From the NCBI RefSeq assembly GCF_029433255.1, contig NZ_JAQTHU010000001.1, positions 2,294,001-2,358,000 of the forward strand: DNA of 64,000 nt, read 5' to 3'. The notes under the pieces are model-generated. The model saw only the letters and a list, made by a program, of their open reading frames with translations, was not told where the DNA came from and did no database searches. Numbering within the stretch: the stretch's first letter is position 1; every line of letters starts with the position of its first letter. Below, in pieces: positions 1-8,083 of this stretch. The stretch is from Lactobacillus sp. ESL0791. Lineage in GTDB: Bacteria; Bacillota; Bacilli; Lactobacillales; Lactobacillaceae. The translations under genes and the position numbers were made by a program.

Positions 1-251
1 ATTCACGTTTCTTTGCCAGCATTGATGACGTGCCAAAGTCTGCAATTTGCATGGGGATTGCCAACATCATGTCAGCCAAAAAAATTGTTCTGTTGGCATT
101 CGGTGAAAACAAAGCCGCTGCTGTTAAGAAGATGATCGAAGGTCCCGTAACCGAAGAAGTTCCTGCATCTGTTTTGCAGAAGCACCCAGACGTAACGGTT
201 ATTCTTGACCAAGCTGCTGCTGCCGAATTAGACGACAAATATAAAAATTAA
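1..251 (+). CDS. nagB: Glucosamine-6-phosphate deaminase, C-terminal part
   Basis: This is the 3' end of a gene that begins before the window; the frame is already open at base 3 ([12 protein letters not shown]). NagB converts glucosamine 6-phosphate to fructose 6-phosphate and ammonia in amino-sugar catabolism, in the cytoplasm. The visible part matches the end of the NagB family: [19 protein letters not shown] corresponds to the conserved VPxxAxTxGxxxxxxAxE block, followed by the ALQxHPxxxxxxD-like stretch [14 protein letters not shown]. The catalytic residues lie upstream, outside the window. It is followed by an intrinsic terminator, so it ends its transcription unit. The short Ala/Asp-rich tail after the conserved domain is ordinary for lactobacilli. 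Confidence 0.92.
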   Translation, partial: SRFFASIDDVPKSAICMGIANIMSAKKIVLLAFGENKAAAVKKMIEGPVTEEVPASVLQKHPDVTVILDQAAAAELDDKYKN

Positions 252-284
252 ACAATAACTTATTAAGCAAGAGACAAGGTCCAT

Positions 285-308
285 GAGGCTTTGCCTCTTT
301 TTTGTTTT
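285..308 (+). terminator. Intrinsic terminator after nagB
   Basis: GAGGC (285-289) pairs with GCCTC (293-297) across a TTT loop and is followed at once by a T-run. It ends the nagB transcript. Confidence 0.75.
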
Positions 309-418
309 CTTGATAATCCTTCTTTTATAAAAATATTATAAATAGATAATTTCATATTTATAGATTACTGCGAACAATCATGGTATGATGAAAATCAGAT
401 TGAGGGGTTGGTGGTAAA

Positions 419-973
419 TTGAGAAGAACAAATAAATGGCTGTTAATGTTGGGAATACTATTGTTATTACCACCACCATTTTACTTATTATGGGCTACCA
501 GCCCTGTTTGGCAAAAATATCTAAGATTGCAGTTACCGCAAGTAGGAAAAGTTAATCCAATTTTTACTTGGTATCTCATTATAATTAGCGCTGTTGCAAT
601 TGTATTTTTAATCATCAGCTTTTTCACTATTTTATGCTGGCCAACGCACAATAAATTTAACCTGCTTAAGCGCAAGGACGGGCAGGTTAGAATTACCAGC
701 AAAGCAATCAACGGTTTCGTGGCTTCTTCATTAACGGACTTGCCCTACGTAAACCAAGTCAAGGTTGATTCAAAGCTAACCAACCGTCATATCAAGATTA
801 AGATTAGCGGTAATCTTGGTACCGGAGAGAATCTGGAAGCAATGCTTAATGAATATCTGGATCAAATGACCCAAAATTTGCGTAAACTTTTAGGAATTAA
901 CCAAAAGCCTAAAATTACCATTAAGTTTACTAACTTTCAAAGCACAAATAATAACGCTAAGCGCGTGCAGTAA
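419..973 (+). CDS. amaP: Alkaline shock response membrane anchor protein AmaP
   Basis: This 184-residue protein starts at TTG after a G-rich ribosome site (GAGGGG). Residues 8-27 and about 50-75 are hydrophobic membrane segments, and the rest is a cytoplasmic region resembling the Asp23/Gls24 fold. This is the layout of AmaP, which anchors Asp23 at the membrane in Firmicutes. It leads a three-gene operon with a DUF2273 membrane protein and an Asp23 protein, which is the usual arrangement of the envelope-stress module. Identification rests on domain layout and operon order. The TTG start is weak and may limit the amount of anchor relative to Asp23. Confidence 0.85.
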   Translation: MRRTNKWLLMLGILLLLPPPFYLLWATSPVWQKYLRLQLPQVGKVNPIFTWYLIIISAVAIVFLIISFFTILCWPTHNKFNLLKRKDGQVRITSKAINGFVASSLTDLPYVNQVKVDSKLTNRHIKIKISGNLGTGENLEAMLNEYLDQMTQNLRKLLGINQKPKITIKFTNFQSTNNNAKRVQ

Positions 974-984
974 GGAGGTAGAAA

Positions 985-1164
985 GTGAAAGAATTTATTA
1001 AACAGCACCTCCCCATATTATGCGGCGGCGCAATCGGCTTATTATTGGCATTTTGCTTTTTAGGATTAGGCTTTTTTAAAACTATTTTTGTGGTTGTGAT
1101 GCTGGTTCTAGGTGGCTTATTTGGCTACTTTTGGCCGGTATTAAAAAAATTACGCGACAAATGA
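985..1164 (+). CDS. DUF2273 small membrane protein of the asp23 operon
   Basis: This is a 59-residue protein starting at GTG behind a perfect AGGAGG site (973-979). Its sequence begins MKEFIKQHLPILCGGAIG and consists almost entirely of two hydrophobic segments (about residues 9-28 and 31-52), ending in a basic KKLRDK tail. Small DUF2273 proteins sit between amaP and asp23 in many lactobacilli and are thought to belong to the same membrane-associated envelope-stress complex. Eleven bases separate it from amaP and 15 from asp23, so the three are cotranscribed. Its biochemical role is not known. Confidence 0.85.
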   Translation: MKEFIKQHLPILCGGAIGLLLAFCFLGLGFFKTIFVVVMLVLGGLFGYFWPVLKKLRDK

Positions 1165-1179
1165 AAGGAATAATTATTT

Positions 1180-1668
1180 ATGACACAGACAAATACAAAA
1201 GAAGTTAAGGGCGACCTTAATTATGATTCAAAGGTTATCCAGAAAATTATCGGTATCGCTTTATCCGATATCAAAGGCTTGTTGACCGTTGACGGTGGTT
1301 TTTTCTCTAACTTATCTGATAAAATCGTCAATAGCAGCAATGTTACCTCTGGCATTAATGTTGAAGTCGGCAAAAAGCAGGTTGCTGTCGATATTGATAT
1401 TGTTGCAGAATATGGCGTTGACATTGCCAAGCTTTATGATGAAATCAAGAAAAAAATCTATAACAAGGTCAAAGAGATGACTGGATTAGACACAGTCGAA
1501 GTCAATGTTACAGTTGTTGACATTAAGACAAAAGAGCAGCATCAAAAGGACTCAGTCAGCTTGCAGGACAGAATCACCGGTGCAGGCAAAGACGCTAAAG
1601 ATAAGGTCAATGAGCAAAAAGACAAGGTTGAAGATAAACAAAAGAGTGTCACGCAAAGAGTTAAGTAA
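1180..1668 (+). CDS. asp23: Asp23/Gls24 family envelope stress response protein
   Basis: This 162-residue protein has a Gls24/Asp23 domain over about residues 8-115, with the typical start (IQKIIGIALSDIKGLLTVDGG) shortened here to its recognisable parts KIIGIAL and VDGG, and the later NVEVGKKQVAVDIDIV core. The tail (about 120-162) is rich in Lys, Asp and Gln and probably disordered or coiled. Family members are abundant cytoplasmic proteins tethered below the membrane by AmaP and induced by cell-wall or alkaline stress. It is the last gene of the amaP operon. No sigma-B promoter is expected in lactobacilli and none was seen. Confidence 0.9.
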   Translation: MTQTNTKEVKGDLNYDSKVIQKIIGIALSDIKGLLTVDGGFFSNLSDKIVNSSNVTSGINVEVGKKQVAVDIDIVAEYGVDIAKLYDEIKKKIYNKVKEMTGLDTVEVNVTVVDIKTKEQHQKDSVSLQDRITGAGKDAKDKVNEQKDKVEDKQKSVTQRVK

Positions 1669-1705
1669 TTTGTTTTAAATTTGCAAAAAGTCCCAGGTAA
1701 AGTAA

Positions 1706-1757
1706 TGAAGTGCTCCATAATTGTTAGACATAGAACTAACAGTTAGGAGCACTTTTT
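1706..1757 (+). repeat. 52-bp hairpin repeat, copy A
   Basis: This 52-bp unit matches 21845-21896 at 50 of 52 positions. Outer arms AAGTGCTCC and GGAGCACTT can pair, and inner arms GTTAG and CTAAC extend the stem. It is followed by a T-run, so it may act as a terminator for asp23. Just behind it lies a start that resembles orfA of IS3-family elements, so the unit may be the left end of such an element left behind on the chromosome. Confidence 0.6.
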
Positions 1758-1759
1758 AT

Positions 1760-1795
1760 ATGACTAAATATTTAACTAAACTAAAAATAGAAATT
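1760..1795 (+). pseudogene. Fragment of an IS3-type orfA
   Basis: Directly after the hairpin repeat, ATG at 1760 opens a frame reading MTKYLTKLKIEIV. This resembles the start of IS3-family OrfA proteins in lactobacilli (MTKYSxELKIxIV, recalled from memory). The similarity stops after about 13 residues, where the 3' end of the GntR gene begins on the other strand. It is most simply the truncated left end of an insertion sequence. The match is short, so confidence is limited. Confidence 0.4.
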
Positions 1796-1796
1796 G

Positions 1797-2450
1797 TTAT
1801 ATATTTATTTGATGCCGAATTGTTTTCAAATCAAGATTTTTAGGTGAATTAATATGATCTAGAACCGATGTAAGTGTTAAAGTTGCGTCTTTACTCATAA
1901 TAGCATCATATATTTGTTGGTGTTCAGCAATAACTTCCTTTTTGCGGTTAGAATTTTTATATGCGTTAATTGCAAGCAACTTAATCATATACGAATAACG
2001 ATTGTGCAAATCAATAAAAACCTGATTTTTAGTTGAACTAACCAAAATACGATGAAAATTAAAATCTTCCTTAGAAAAAGTAATGTCGTCCTTCTCAATA
2101 ATTTTTGCTTGTTTAAGCAACGATTTTTTTAGTTTGCTTGTGATATCTTTTGCAAAGTTTTGCTGCTGATTTTGCAAAAGATAATAAGCAGAATATGATT
2201 CAATTGCAGACCGTACCTCGTACATCTCAATAACTTCTTTTTCTGTTAATCGATGCAGCATAAAACCCTTATTAGGAATAATATCAATATACTTTTCTTG
2301 CGATAAATTCTGTAAAGCATTTCGAAATGGTGTTCTAGAGATACTTAATTGGTTAGCAATTTTAGTTGCGGAATAAACTTTCTGGTAATCAAAATGATGA
2401 GCTAAAATTTCTTTTTTTAAATAACTATAAGCGTTTTCTTGCAGACTCAT
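1797..2450 (-). CDS. GntR family transcriptional regulator (FadR-type, FCD domain)
   Basis: This protein has an N-terminal winged helix (about residues 5-65, with YSATKIANQLSISRTPFRNAL) and an all-helical FCD ligand domain with the metal-binding pattern of the family (EVRSAIE, then FHRILVSS and AEHQQI). FadR-type regulators bind small organic acids and usually repress a neighbouring catabolic operon. It is divergent from the hydroxyacid dehydrogenase/DUF1537 operon, and a 16-bp palindrome lies at that operon's start point, so it is the likely repressor. I chose ATG 2450; a GTG at 2465 would add five residues, and neither has a strong ribosome site. Its ligand is probably a C4 sugar acid or derivative (inference). 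Confidence 0.85.
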   Translation of the reverse strand: MSLQENAYSYLKKEILAHHFDYQKVYSATKIANQLSISRTPFRNALQNLSQEKYIDIIPNKGFMLHRLTEKEVIEMYEVRSAIESYSAYYLLQNQQQNFAKDITSKLKKSLLKQAKIIEKDDITFSKEDFNFHRILVSSTKNQVFIDLHNRYSYMIKLLAINAYKNSNRKKEVIAEHQQIYDAIMSKDATLTLTSVLDHINSPKNLDLKTIRHQINI

Positions 2451-2558
2451 AAAAATTATTTTCACTTTCTTAAATCATTAGTCCTTAATTAATATTAACG
2501 ATACTATATGAGTGTGAATAAGTAAACTAATGGTTAATAAAAATTATTACTAACCCTA

Positions 2559-2608
2559 TTGACGCAGAATAATTGCTGTGATATTTTAATGGTGTATTCC
2601 GGTATACA
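2559..2608 (+). promoter_or_regulatory. Promoter and GntR-type operator of the sugar-acid operon
   Basis: TTGACG (2559-2564) and TATTTT (2582-2587) are 17 bases apart. Six bases downstream is the near-perfect 16-bp palindrome TGTATTCCGGTATACA (2593-2608), centred on the expected start of transcription. Position and symmetry suit the divergent GntR protein. A short hairpin (AAATGC 2625-2630 with GCATTT 2637-2642) followed by T's lies in the leader. Confidence 0.65.
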
Positions 2609-2658
2609 GGTTATATAAATTAAGAAATGCTAATAGGCATTTTATTTTTTCCAATAAA

Positions 2659-2672
2659 TGAAAGCGCTGTCT
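2659..2672 (+). promoter_or_regulatory. Probable CcpA site (cre)
   Basis: TGAAAGCGCTGTCT agrees with the cre consensus TGWAANCGNTNWCA at 13 of 14 positions. It lies between the promoter and the ribosome site of the dehydrogenase gene, where CcpA would block elongation when preferred sugars are present. Confidence 0.6.
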
Positions 2673-2687
2673 GAAAGGGGCTATTTT

Positions 2688-3581
2688 ATGAAAAGAATTG
2701 GTTTTATTGGTTTAGGGATCATGGGCAACCCTATGTCCCAAAATTTGTTAAAGGCAGGGTTTAATGTCTCTGTTAACGACTTAAACGACAAAGCAGTCGC
2801 TAAACTAGCTGCTCTCGGTGCTAAAGAACAGACTCCTGAAAATATGGCTAAAAATACAGATATTATTATTACCATGCTTCCTGCAGCTAAACAAGTTTGG
2901 TCTGTACTGAACGGACCAAAGGGAATTTTACAAAATGCTCATCCTGGTTTAATTATTTTAGATATGAGTTCAATCGGACCGACTGATGCCAAAGCAATTG
3001 CCCAAGAAGCAGCTACCCATCAAGTAGAAACTTTGGATGCTCCTGTAAGTGGTGGTGAGCCAAAAGCGATTGACGGAACTCTGTCAATCATGGTCGGCGG
3101 AAAGAAAGAAACGTTCGCTAAAGTAACAGATGTATTACAAGCAATGGGACACGATATCGTTTTGGTAGGTGATCACGGCAGCGGTGTTACCGCTAAGCTT
3201 GCAAACCAAATTATCGTCAATCTGAACATTGCCGCTCTTTCTGAAGCTTTGGTTTTAGCTGCCAAGGCGGGAATTGACATTGAAAAAATGTATCAGGCAA
3301 TTCGTGGGGGCTTAGCCGGAAGTGCTGTAATGGATGCTAAAGTACCATTAATTTTAGACAGAAACTTCAAACCAGGCGGAACAATGGCAATCAACATGAA
3401 AGATCTAACCAATGTTTTGCAAACCGCTCATGACTTAGATGTCCCTGTTCCTTTCTCAAGTCAATTGCTGGAAATCTTCCATGCTTTGAAAGCAGATGGA
3501 AAAATCATGGATGATCATGGTGGAATTGTACAATATTTTGAAAAAATTGCTAATGTAACTGTTACTAGAGGTGAAAAATAA
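2688..3581 (+). CDS. NAD-dependent beta-hydroxyacid dehydrogenase (LtnD/GarR family)
   Basis: This 297-residue protein starts at ATG 2688 behind GAAAGGGG. The Rossmann motif GLGIMG is at residues 7-12, DAPVSGG marks the substrate site, and the catalytic Lys is in GSGVTAKLANQI. The family includes 3-hydroxyisobutyrate, tartronate-semialdehyde and L-threonate dehydrogenases. The next gene, one base away, is a DUF1537 kinase. That pairing is characteristic of tetronate catabolism, in which the dehydrogenase makes 3-oxo-tetronate (family knowledge). I therefore favour L-threonate/tetronate oxidation over tartronate semialdehyde reduction. Expression is probably controlled by the upstream GntR operator and cre site. 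The exact substrate is inferred. Confidence 0.8.
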   Translation: MKRIGFIGLGIMGNPMSQNLLKAGFNVSVNDLNDKAVAKLAALGAKEQTPENMAKNTDIIITMLPAAKQVWSVLNGPKGILQNAHPGLIILDMSSIGPTDAKAIAQEAATHQVETLDAPVSGGEPKAIDGTLSIMVGGKKETFAKVTDVLQAMGHDIVLVGDHGSGVTAKLANQIIVNLNIAALSEALVLAAKAGIDIEKMYQAIRGGLAGSAVMDAKVPLILDRNFKPGGTMAINMKDLTNVLQTAHDLDVPVPFSSQLLEIFHALKADGKIMDDHGGIVQYFEKIANVTVTRGEK

Positions 3582-5015
3582 ATGTCAGCCATTGATGCAA
3601 AAGAAACTTTTGCTAGCCTTCCACCAGAACCTGAGTTTGATAAAGTTACTGCATTGCTTAAACCCGCTTTAGCCCAATTTGCCACCAAGATTATTGTCCT
3701 AGACGATGACCCAACTGGTAGTCAGACTTTACACGATATTTCCGTTTATACAAATTGGTCAATCACCAGCATTCGGCAAGGGTTCGCAGAGAAAAATAGC
3801 ATGTTTTATATTTTAACTAATTCTCGCGGCCTAACTGAAAACGAGACAAAAACTTTACACACAGAAATAGCAAAAAATATTTGCCAAGTTGCTAGTGAAA
3901 CACGGCAAAAGTTTTTAATTATTAGCCGAAGTGACTCTACATTACGCGGACACTATCCCTTAGAAACCGAAATACTTAAAAAAGTGATTGAAAAGGAGAT
4001 GACAATTAAATATGACGGTGAGGTAATTATGCCGTTTCTTAAAGAAGGCGGCCGCTTCACAATTAATGATGTTCATTATGTCCAAATGGGTGAAAAACTA
4101 GTTCCTGCTGGTGAGACAGAATTTGCTAAAGATGCAACATTTGGCTTTAAGTCTTCTAACTTAAAAGATTGGGTTCAGGAAAAGACCGTCGGAAGATATT
4201 TAGCCAAGGATGTTACTTCGATTGAGTTAGCTGATTTACGTACTTTAAACATTACTAAAATAACTGCCCAACTGCAGCATGTTAAAAATTTTAACAAGGT
4301 AATTGTCAATGCTGCTGATTATTGTGACGTCCAAGTTTTTGTAATTGCTCTAATTCAAGCAATTACAAATGGTAAGAACTTTATTTTTCGAACTGCCGCT
4401 GCTCTTCCAAAAATTATTGGCGGCGTGAGCGATAAACCGCTTTTAACAAAAAATGATTTAGTGGCCCAAGATACCACGGCAGGAGGTTTAATTATCGTCG
4501 GTTCACATGTACAAAAATCAACGGAGCAGTTAAACGAGTTAAAAAAATTATCAAATATTAAATTTATTGAATTCAATGCAACCAAAATTTTAACAAAAGA
4601 AGGCCTGATCCCCGAAGAAGAACGTGTTTCAGCGGAAGTCAATAAATTATTACAACAAGGAAGAACTGTAACAGTCTATACTTCAAGAAAAAAGATCGAA
4701 GCAGCAGACAACAATGAAGAACATTCCTTAAAGTTATCTGTTTCTATTTCTGAAGCTATTACTAATATAGTTAAAAATTTAACAGTTAAACCAAGATTTT
4801 TGATTGCCAAAGGAGGAATCACTTCTAGTGATGTTGGCGTACACGGATTGGGAGTGAAACGTGCTACAGTTGCAGGTCAAATAAAACCAGGAATTCCCGT
4901 TTGGAACACAGGCATGGAAGCCAAATTTCCTAAATTAGCCTATGTCATTTTCCCAGGGAATGTCGGCAATAAAGAAACCTTGCGTGAAGTCGTTGAAGAG
5001 TTAGATAAAAGATAA
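3582..5015 (+). CDS. DUF1537 four-carbon acid sugar kinase (OtnK/DtnK-like)
   Basis: This 477-residue protein has the two-domain DUF1537 layout: an N-terminal substrate domain with DDDPTGSQT at residues 41-49 and SDSTLRGHYP further on, and a C-terminal ATP-binding domain ending in FPGNVGNKETL. Family members phosphorylate four-carbon acids such as 3-oxo-tetronate, D-threonate or D-erythronate. The dehydrogenase gene ends one base before this start, so the pair form one operon. The usual third enzyme (OtnC-type decarboxylase/aldolase, or PdxA2) is missing from the window. The product must be handled by an enzyme encoded elsewhere, or the substrate differs from the known ones. Confidence 0.85.
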   Translation: MSAIDAKETFASLPPEPEFDKVTALLKPALAQFATKIIVLDDDPTGSQTLHDISVYTNWSITSIRQGFAEKNSMFYILTNSRGLTENETKTLHTEIAKNICQVASETRQKFLIISRSDSTLRGHYPLETEILKKVIEKEMTIKYDGEVIMPFLKEGGRFTINDVHYVQMGEKLVPAGETEFAKDATFGFKSSNLKDWVQEKTVGRYLAKDVTSIELADLRTLNITKITAQLQHVKNFNKVIVNAADYCDVQVFVIALIQAITNGKNFIFRTAAALPKIIGGVSDKPLLTKNDLVAQDTTAGGLIIVGSHVQKSTEQLNELKKLSNIKFIEFNATKILTKEGLIPEEERVSAEVNKLLQQGRTVTVYTSRKKIEAADNNEEHSLKLSVSISEAITNIVKNLTVKPRFLIAKGGITSSDVGVHGLGVKRATVAGQIKPGIPVWNTGMEAKFPKLAYVIFPGNVGNKETLREVVEELDKR

Positions 5016-5082
5016 ATTTTCATTTTTGCTTTTGTTAAACAAATACTAGTTAATACAAAAAATTATTAAGATCGATTGAAAG

Positions 5083-7098
5083 ATGGTGAATCTAATGCAT
5101 CTCAATAAGAAGTTTTATAAAAAAATGTTGTTTATTTCTTTGTTATTATGTGCTATTAGCATGGTTGGCTCCTATTTAGTGAAAACAGATTTCGGCAATG
5201 TTACGGTGAAAGATTTTTCTATTCTAAACGCTAATGGCCACAAAATTGCCGCAACAATGTATAAACCAAAAACAGCAGATTCTAAGCATCCCGCGCCAGC
5301 AGTTGTCTCCCTTCACGGAAGCTACAATTCACGGATAAGCCAAGGGTTTTCTGCCTTAGAATTAGCCAAAAGAGGTTATGTCGCAGTCACAATTGATAAT
5401 GATGGTCACGGCGATTCAGACAATTACAAATCCAACCCAATGGACGCATTTTTTACCGTAACGGCACATCCAGGAAGCGCATTTAATAATTTAAAAACTG
5501 CACCAACTTCCGGAATTGCTGATATGGTTGAATACATGTGCAACAATTTGGACTTCATTGATAAAAAGCAGATTGGTGTCACAGGACACTCTTTGGGCGG
5601 AAAAATATCTGACGCAGCATACGCATTCTTTAAAATTCAAAATCATTTAAAAAAATCAAATGACAAAATCAGTGCCGTATTTCTAGTCGGTAACCAGCAA
5701 CTGTCCGTTCCAAATAAGAAAGGCAAACCTATCTGGCAGCCATATATCACTTATGATCCAGACAATAAACCAAAAAGCGGTGATGAGGTTCCACTTTATT
5801 ACAACGTTGACTATGGTGTCAACGCATCGCAATTTGACGAAAACAACTACACAACAGAAGCCGGCGGCCCTTGGACTTTTTACAAATCAAACAATGCAAG
5901 AACTTTCATTAACGAACTTGATAATGAACATTTAACCAAGAAAGATGACGTAAAAGTTGGGCATCTCTATAAGGGCACTGTTCACGGCTCAAAAGAAAAA
6001 TATATTCGCATATTATATCAACCTAAAGAAATTCATATGGTTAATCCCTATGCTTTAGCCGCTAACCGCAATGTTGTCGATTTTTTCCAGAAAGCATTCA
6101 AAGCACCGCATTATATTGACCCCCAAAATACAACCATGCAGTATCAACAACTATTTAGTTTTATCGGTGTAATTGGTTTCTTTATGGCTATTTATTCATT
6201 TGCCTGCATTTTACTGACAACAAACTTCTTTGGCACGTTATTGGTAAAATCAGACAGTGATATTTTCAGACCAGATTACCCAGAAACGGTATCCGGTAAA
6301 ATATGGTATTGGGGATTGATGATTATCGGATCAATCATTCCTGTACTTTGGTTAATGCCTTTATCAATGTGGATCGGTGGACACAAAGGCCCGACATTTT
6401 CTCAAAGAAGCTTATTCGGCACCGTCATTTGGCCGCAAGGATTGCAGCTGGAACAAGCAATCTGGGTGGCCAGTGCAGGAATTGCCACGATTGTATTCTT
6501 TGCCCTACGCTACTATCTATCAATGAAAAAAGAAGGAGCTAATCCTGCAGAATGGAACATGGGAATTTCTGCAAATAATGCATGGAAAACCTTTTGTTTA
6601 GCAGCCTTAGCGGTACTATTTGGTTACGCCGTTGTTGGTGTGGCAGCATACTTCTTTGACTCTTACTTTAGTGTGCTAAATTGGGTTATCAGTTTTCCTA
6701 ACAAAACCGATTTCTTAATCGCACTGCGCTACATCCCGCTTTTTGCTATTTTCTACTTTACAAATGCATTTACACAAAACATTGGAAGAATGGTCAAGAC
6801 ACGGGCCGAATGGAAAAACACTTTATTAATGTGTGTAATCAACGAGTTAGGACTACTATTGTTATGGATTTACCAATATTACACGTTCTCTCAAAAAGGA
6901 AGTGTGCCGTTAAACAGTGCTAGAGTGATGCAAACGTGGACTTTCTTTATTATTCAAAGTTTATGCGTCATTTTTGCAAGAAGGTTTTATTTAAAGACAG
7001 GAAAAATTTATCTAGGATGTACTATCAGTTCCCTCGTCTTTACAATTATCGCCTGCAGTCACACAATGACACTTAACGTAACCAACTGGTGGTTTTAA
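5083..7098 (+). CDS. Membrane-embedded alpha/beta hydrolase
   Basis: This is a 671-residue protein. Residues 15-33 form an N-terminal membrane segment; about 45-340 is an alpha/beta hydrolase domain with LHGS (77-80, oxyanion hole) and the nucleophile motif GHSLGG with Ser170; about 360-670 holds seven or so hydrophobic segments. The hydrolase domain is therefore probably outside the membrane on a polytopic carrier domain. The substrate is unknown; acyl or peptidyl esters are possible. A second ATG at 5095 has a better-placed GGTG and may be the true start. It stands 67 bases after the DUF1537 kinase and may be read through from that operon. Confidence 0.75.
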   Translation: MVNLMHLNKKFYKKMLFISLLLCAISMVGSYLVKTDFGNVTVKDFSILNANGHKIAATMYKPKTADSKHPAPAVVSLHGSYNSRISQGFSALELAKRGYVAVTIDNDGHGDSDNYKSNPMDAFFTVTAHPGSAFNNLKTAPTSGIADMVEYMCNNLDFIDKKQIGVTGHSLGGKISDAAYAFFKIQNHLKKSNDKISAVFLVGNQQLSVPNKKGKPIWQPYITYDPDNKPKSGDEVPLYYNVDYGVNASQFDENNYTTEAGGPWTFYKSNNARTFINELDNEHLTKKDDVKVGHLYKGTVHGSKEKYIRILYQPKEIHMVNPYALAANRNVVDFFQKAFKAPHYIDPQNTTMQYQQLFSFIGVIGFFMAIYSFACILLTTNFFGTLLVKSDSDIFRPDYPETVSGKIWYWGLMIIGSIIPVLWLMPLSMWIGGHKGPTFSQRSLFGTVIWPQGLQLEQAIWVASAGIATIVFFALRYYLSMKKEGANPAEWNMGISANNAWKTFCLAALAVLFGYAVVGVAAYFFDSYFSVLNWVISFPNKTDFLIALRYIPLFAIFYFTNAFTQNIGRMVKTRAEWKNTLLMCVINELGLLLLWIYQYYTFSQKGSVPLNSARVMQTWTFFIIQSLCVIFARRFYLKTGKIYLGCTISSLVFTIIACSHTMTLNVTNWWF

Positions 7099-7117
7099 TT
7101 CCGATTTATTTCAACTT

Positions 7118-7156
7118 AAAAGTGAGAGTAACTTTTGAAAATTACCCTCACTTTTT
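7118..7156. terminator. Bidirectional terminator
   Basis: AAAAGTGAG...GTAA pairs with TTAC...CTCACTTTT with A/T-rich flanks on both sides. It lies between the converging hydrolase and LysR genes. Confidence 0.75.
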
Positions 7157-7211
7157 AATTTTATCTGATTGAGAATTGTAATATTAAATTTAACACTTTT
7201 CAAGAATATAT

Positions 7212-7961
7212 TTATCCCACATTAGCCTGATAAATATAATATTGCAAGTAAACATCCTGCTTCTTTAGTTTGATCAAAGATTCTTGTTCGGCAACCGAAC
7301 TGGGAAGCAGCGCAATACCCTTTCCCTGCTTGACCAAAGTTTCAATGGCCTGGAGCGAATCCACCTCGGTAATCTGCTCTTCTTGCTGCAGATCATGCAG
7401 TGTCTGCTTTCGAAAAGCACATTGGGGATCACTATTTACCAAAACCGGCATTTCCGCCCGCGCACTTTCATCAGCAGAACTGACTAGATAATTAGCCGCA
7501 AGTAACCCCTCTTTTTGTCGGTGATAATTTTTATTTTTAGTGAGATCAACAAAAGTCACAATCATATCATACAGATTGCTGGCCGCCTCCTGTGCAATTG
7601 TGCTCTGTGTTTTGACAATAATTTTGGTAAAATTACTGCCTTGAAATAAACTATCGTTATGCAAAACGTAATTTACCAAAACCTCATCTCCCAGCAGACT
7701 CTGTCCCTGCTTACTTATTTCCGCGGTAACTTTTGCTAATTCTGCTTCAATATTGAGACTAGCAGAGTACAAAATTCGGCCAGCCTTAGTTGGCATTACT
7801 CCTTTTTGTGTCCGCAAGAATAACGTTGTTGCAAATTCTTTTTCCAAGCTCTGCAGCCTGGCGGTGACATTCGACTGCGCATACCCCAATGCCTGTGCAG
7901 CCTTATTCAACGAACCTAATTCATAAATGGACCGAAAAATTTTTAAGTCATTAAGATTCAT
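7212..7961 (-). CDS. LysR family transcriptional regulator
   Basis: This is a 249-residue regulator with the start at ATG 7961, five bases after GGAGG. Residues 1-60 form the LysR winged helix (MNLNDLKIFRSIYELGSLNKAAQALG, quoted here in part as LKIFRSI and LNKAAQALGYAQSNVT). The effector domain is shorter than the usual 230 residues, giving a total below the typical 290-300. It is divergent from a stand-alone GAPDH gene with a 122-base spacer, the classic arrangement for LysR control of a neighbour. The ligand cannot be predicted. Confidence 0.85.
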   Translation of the reverse strand: MNLNDLKIFRSIYELGSLNKAAQALGYAQSNVTARLQSLEKEFATTLFLRTQKGVMPTKAGRILYSASLNIEAELAKVTAEISKQGQSLLGDEVLVNYVLHNDSLFQGSNFTKIIVKTQSTIAQEAASNLYDMIVTFVDLTKNKNYHRQKEGLLAANYLVSSADESARAEMPVLVNSDPQCAFRKQTLHDLQQEEQITEVDSLQAIETLVKQGKGIALLPSSVAEQESLIKLKKQDVYLQYYIYQANVG

Positions 7962-8083
7962 GTCCGCCTCCACTATCATTTTTAATGATAATCCTAGCAC
8001 AAACTGGTATTATTCAACACGAATAAAACCTCCTATACTCAAAACTGTAGATAAATGTTTTAGAGTTTAGAGAGGTAATTATT

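Noticed and set aside
2658..2690. Upstream ATG 2658 as start of the dehydrogenase
   Set aside because: It lies inside the cre-like site and lacks a ribosome site; ATG 2688 follows GAAAGGGG and begins exactly at the Rossmann strand.
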